Origin: Myxococcales bacterium
GTDB lineage: Bacteria; Myxococcota; Polyangia; Fen-1088
NCBI GenBank assembly: GCA_003159055.1
Contig: PMLH01000504.1
Coordinates: 4,304-10,000 of the forward strand
Length of the DNA stretch: 5,697 nt
Direction of reading: 5' to 3'
The notes beneath the pieces were generated by a model, which saw only the letters and a list, made by a program, of their open reading frames with translations, was not told the origin of the DNA and made no database searches. The translations under genes and the position numbers were made by a program. Shown here in pieces: positions 5,154-5,697 of the stretch (position 1 is its first letter; the number at the start of each line of letters is the position of its first letter).

Positions 5154-5531
5154 ACCGAATCGAATGAAACTGTCGACGTGGCTTGTTTAGGCATTCGCAA
5201 GATGCTGGCCAAGAGCATCGAGCGCTTCCTCGCCACGACGGCCTGTGGCCCCGACCTTGTGGCCTCGTCAAGGCTCGGCCGCAAGAGCTGATGTCAAGTC
5301 GCGCTGCGGACTCGTCATAATGACTGGATGGATCCATCAATCTGGTCGGCTGACGACTCAGACTGGGGGTGGTGGTGAAGGAGCCAGCCTTGGCGCGAAC
5401 GTTGCTGAGGTCCCAACTCGACAGAAGGGACCCATGCATGAACACGATTACGCCCGGAGCCGCCGATCCCGGTGGCGTTGCGCCCCACAGGGAGACGGGG
5501 ACCGCATGCAAATTCAAGAGGGTGCTCGCCG
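5154..5531. other. Divergent intergenic region with possible regulatory palindromes
   Basis: This 378-bp region separates the minus-strand flavoprotein remnant from the plus-strand AsmA-like gene. It probably holds both promoters, though neither is clear. I see a 12-bp palindrome at 5327-5338 next to a CATAAT, a six-base-pair hairpin at 5409-5432, and a 35-codon ORF beginning at 5438. Long open frames cross it on both strands, but their composition is unlike protein and they have no motifs. Confidence 0.4.
5316..5338 (+). promoter_or_regulatory. Possible promoter -10 with adjoining 12-bp palindrome
   Basis: CATAAT (5316-5321) matches five of six bases of a sigma70 -10 box, but the -35 region is poor (TGTCAA at 5292-5297, 18 bp away). 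Just downstream GATGGATCCATC (5327-5338) is a perfect palindrome placed where an operator would block the start site. It could drive the plus-strand AsmA-like gene about 190 bp further on. Position is suggestive only. Confidence 0.3.
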
Positions 5532-5545
5532 GTGAGCGTGCTTGA
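5438..5545 (+). CDS. Possible 35-residue leader peptide ORF
   Basis: An ATG at 5438 opens a 35-codon frame starting MNTITPGAADPGG and ending VLAGERA. A purine-rich site, AGAAGGGA (5423-5430), lies 7 nt upstream. It overlaps the GTG start of the AsmA-like gene by 14 nt in another frame, which would allow translational coupling. The product has no hydrophobic segment or known motif. A hairpin (5409-5414 with 5427-5432) would mask its ribosome binding site. It may equally be a chance ORF. Confidence 0.3.
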   Translation: MNTITPGAADPGGVAPHRETGTACKFKRVLAGERA

Positions 5546-5697
5546 CCATCTCCGTCATCCCGGGTGGCCGCGCCGCGCGCTGTTTGGCCTCGGACTGCTG
5601 CTTGCCCTGACGATCGTCTTCCGTCTCGTGCTCGATCCGATCGCCGCCCGCTTCACCCACAAGCAATTGAACACATCGGAGGCAGTGAGCGGCGACT
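5532..5697 (+). CDS. AsmA/DUF748-like envelope protein, N-terminus (partial, runs off right edge)
   Basis: A GTG at 5532 opens a frame that stays open to the window end, giving 55 residues. It begins with a short basic cytoplasmic stretch ('LRHPGWPRRA', about residues 7-16) and a single membrane segment at about 16-34 ('LFGLGLLLALTIVFRLVL'). It continues with 'DPIAARFTHKQLN'. This pattern, basic head, one transmembrane anchor, then 'DP..A....+.LN', is typical of the start of AsmA/DUF748-family proteins. These are very large, inner-membrane-anchored periplasmic proteins related to bridge-like lipid transporters. The rest of the protein is outside the window, so the family call rests on the N-terminal pattern. 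AGAGG (5517-5521) is 10 nt upstream, rather far. The frame is open back to 5442 but carries no better start. Confidence 0.6.
   Translation, partial: MSVLDHLRHPGWPRRALFGLGLLLALTIVFRLVLDPIAARFTHKQLNTSEAVSGD

Noticed and set aside
4560..5291. Plus-strand open frame of 243 codons spanning the sigma 5' end and the flavoprotein
   Set aside because: It runs antisense to two recognisable genes and across their gap, and its composition (His/Arg-rich) is unlike a folded protein.
5119..5517. Minus-strand open frame of 132 codons upstream of the flavoprotein
   Set aside because: It overlaps the flavoprotein start in another frame, has no motif or plausible ribosome binding site, and has a Ser/Arg-rich composition typical of chance frames.
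1..5697. CRISPR array, tRNA or rRNA genes
   Set aside because: I saw no regularly spaced repeats and no tRNA-like or rRNA-like segments on either strand; the Craspase comparison is by analogy only.

Overview
The window reads as high-GC, Gram-negative-type chromosomal DNA. Supporting this are an ECF sigma/anti-sigma pair with a periplasmic-type sensor domain, an exported multi-pass protein, and the N-terminus of an AsmA/DUF748-like envelope protein. The sequence alone does not fix the taxon; a proteobacterial or deltaproteobacterial-like genome is my best guess. The left edge looks accessory: the start of an rve-type transposase runs off the window, followed by poorly coding DNA and a toxin-antitoxin pair.

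Layout. At 1-60 (minus) is the first 20 codons of an integrase-core transposase. Positions 61-495 hold no gene I can name. At 497-1192 (plus) is a compact type II toxin-antitoxin operon: a sigma70-like promoter with a 13-bp palindrome on its -10 box, an AbrB/SpoVT-fold antitoxin (vapB-like), and a PIN-domain toxin (vapC-like) starting at a TTG that overlaps the antitoxin stop. Positions 1193-1459 are a convergent intergenic gap. From 4775 down to 1460 (minus) lies the main unit, three overlapping genes: an ECF sigma factor, a zinc-finger anti-sigma factor with one membrane segment and a DUF4384-like outer domain, and a 637-residue caspase-fold (C14) protein. The caspase protein has a signal peptide, a His/Cys dyad, a canonical EF-hand loop and a C-terminal membrane module present in two copies. 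Upstream, at 5138-4908 (minus), is a pyridoxamine-phosphate-oxidase-like flavoprotein gene only about half the usual length. Positions 5154-5531 hold possible regulatory palindromes and a short ORF. At 5532 an AsmA/DUF748-like protein begins on the plus strand and leaves the window.

How the genes may work together. The sigma/anti-sigma/caspase genes are overlapped end to start (4-nt ATGA overlap, then 16 nt), so they are almost certainly co-translated. If the predicted topology is right, the caspase domain and the anti-sigma sensor domain lie on the same, outer side of the inner membrane. This suggests a calcium-tunable protease that either cuts the anti-sigma to free the sigma factor or is the sigma factor's effector. 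That link is inference: the sequence shows the operon and motifs, not the cleavage. The toxin-antitoxin pair is probably a separate, horizontally acquired module associated with the mobile DNA at the left edge.
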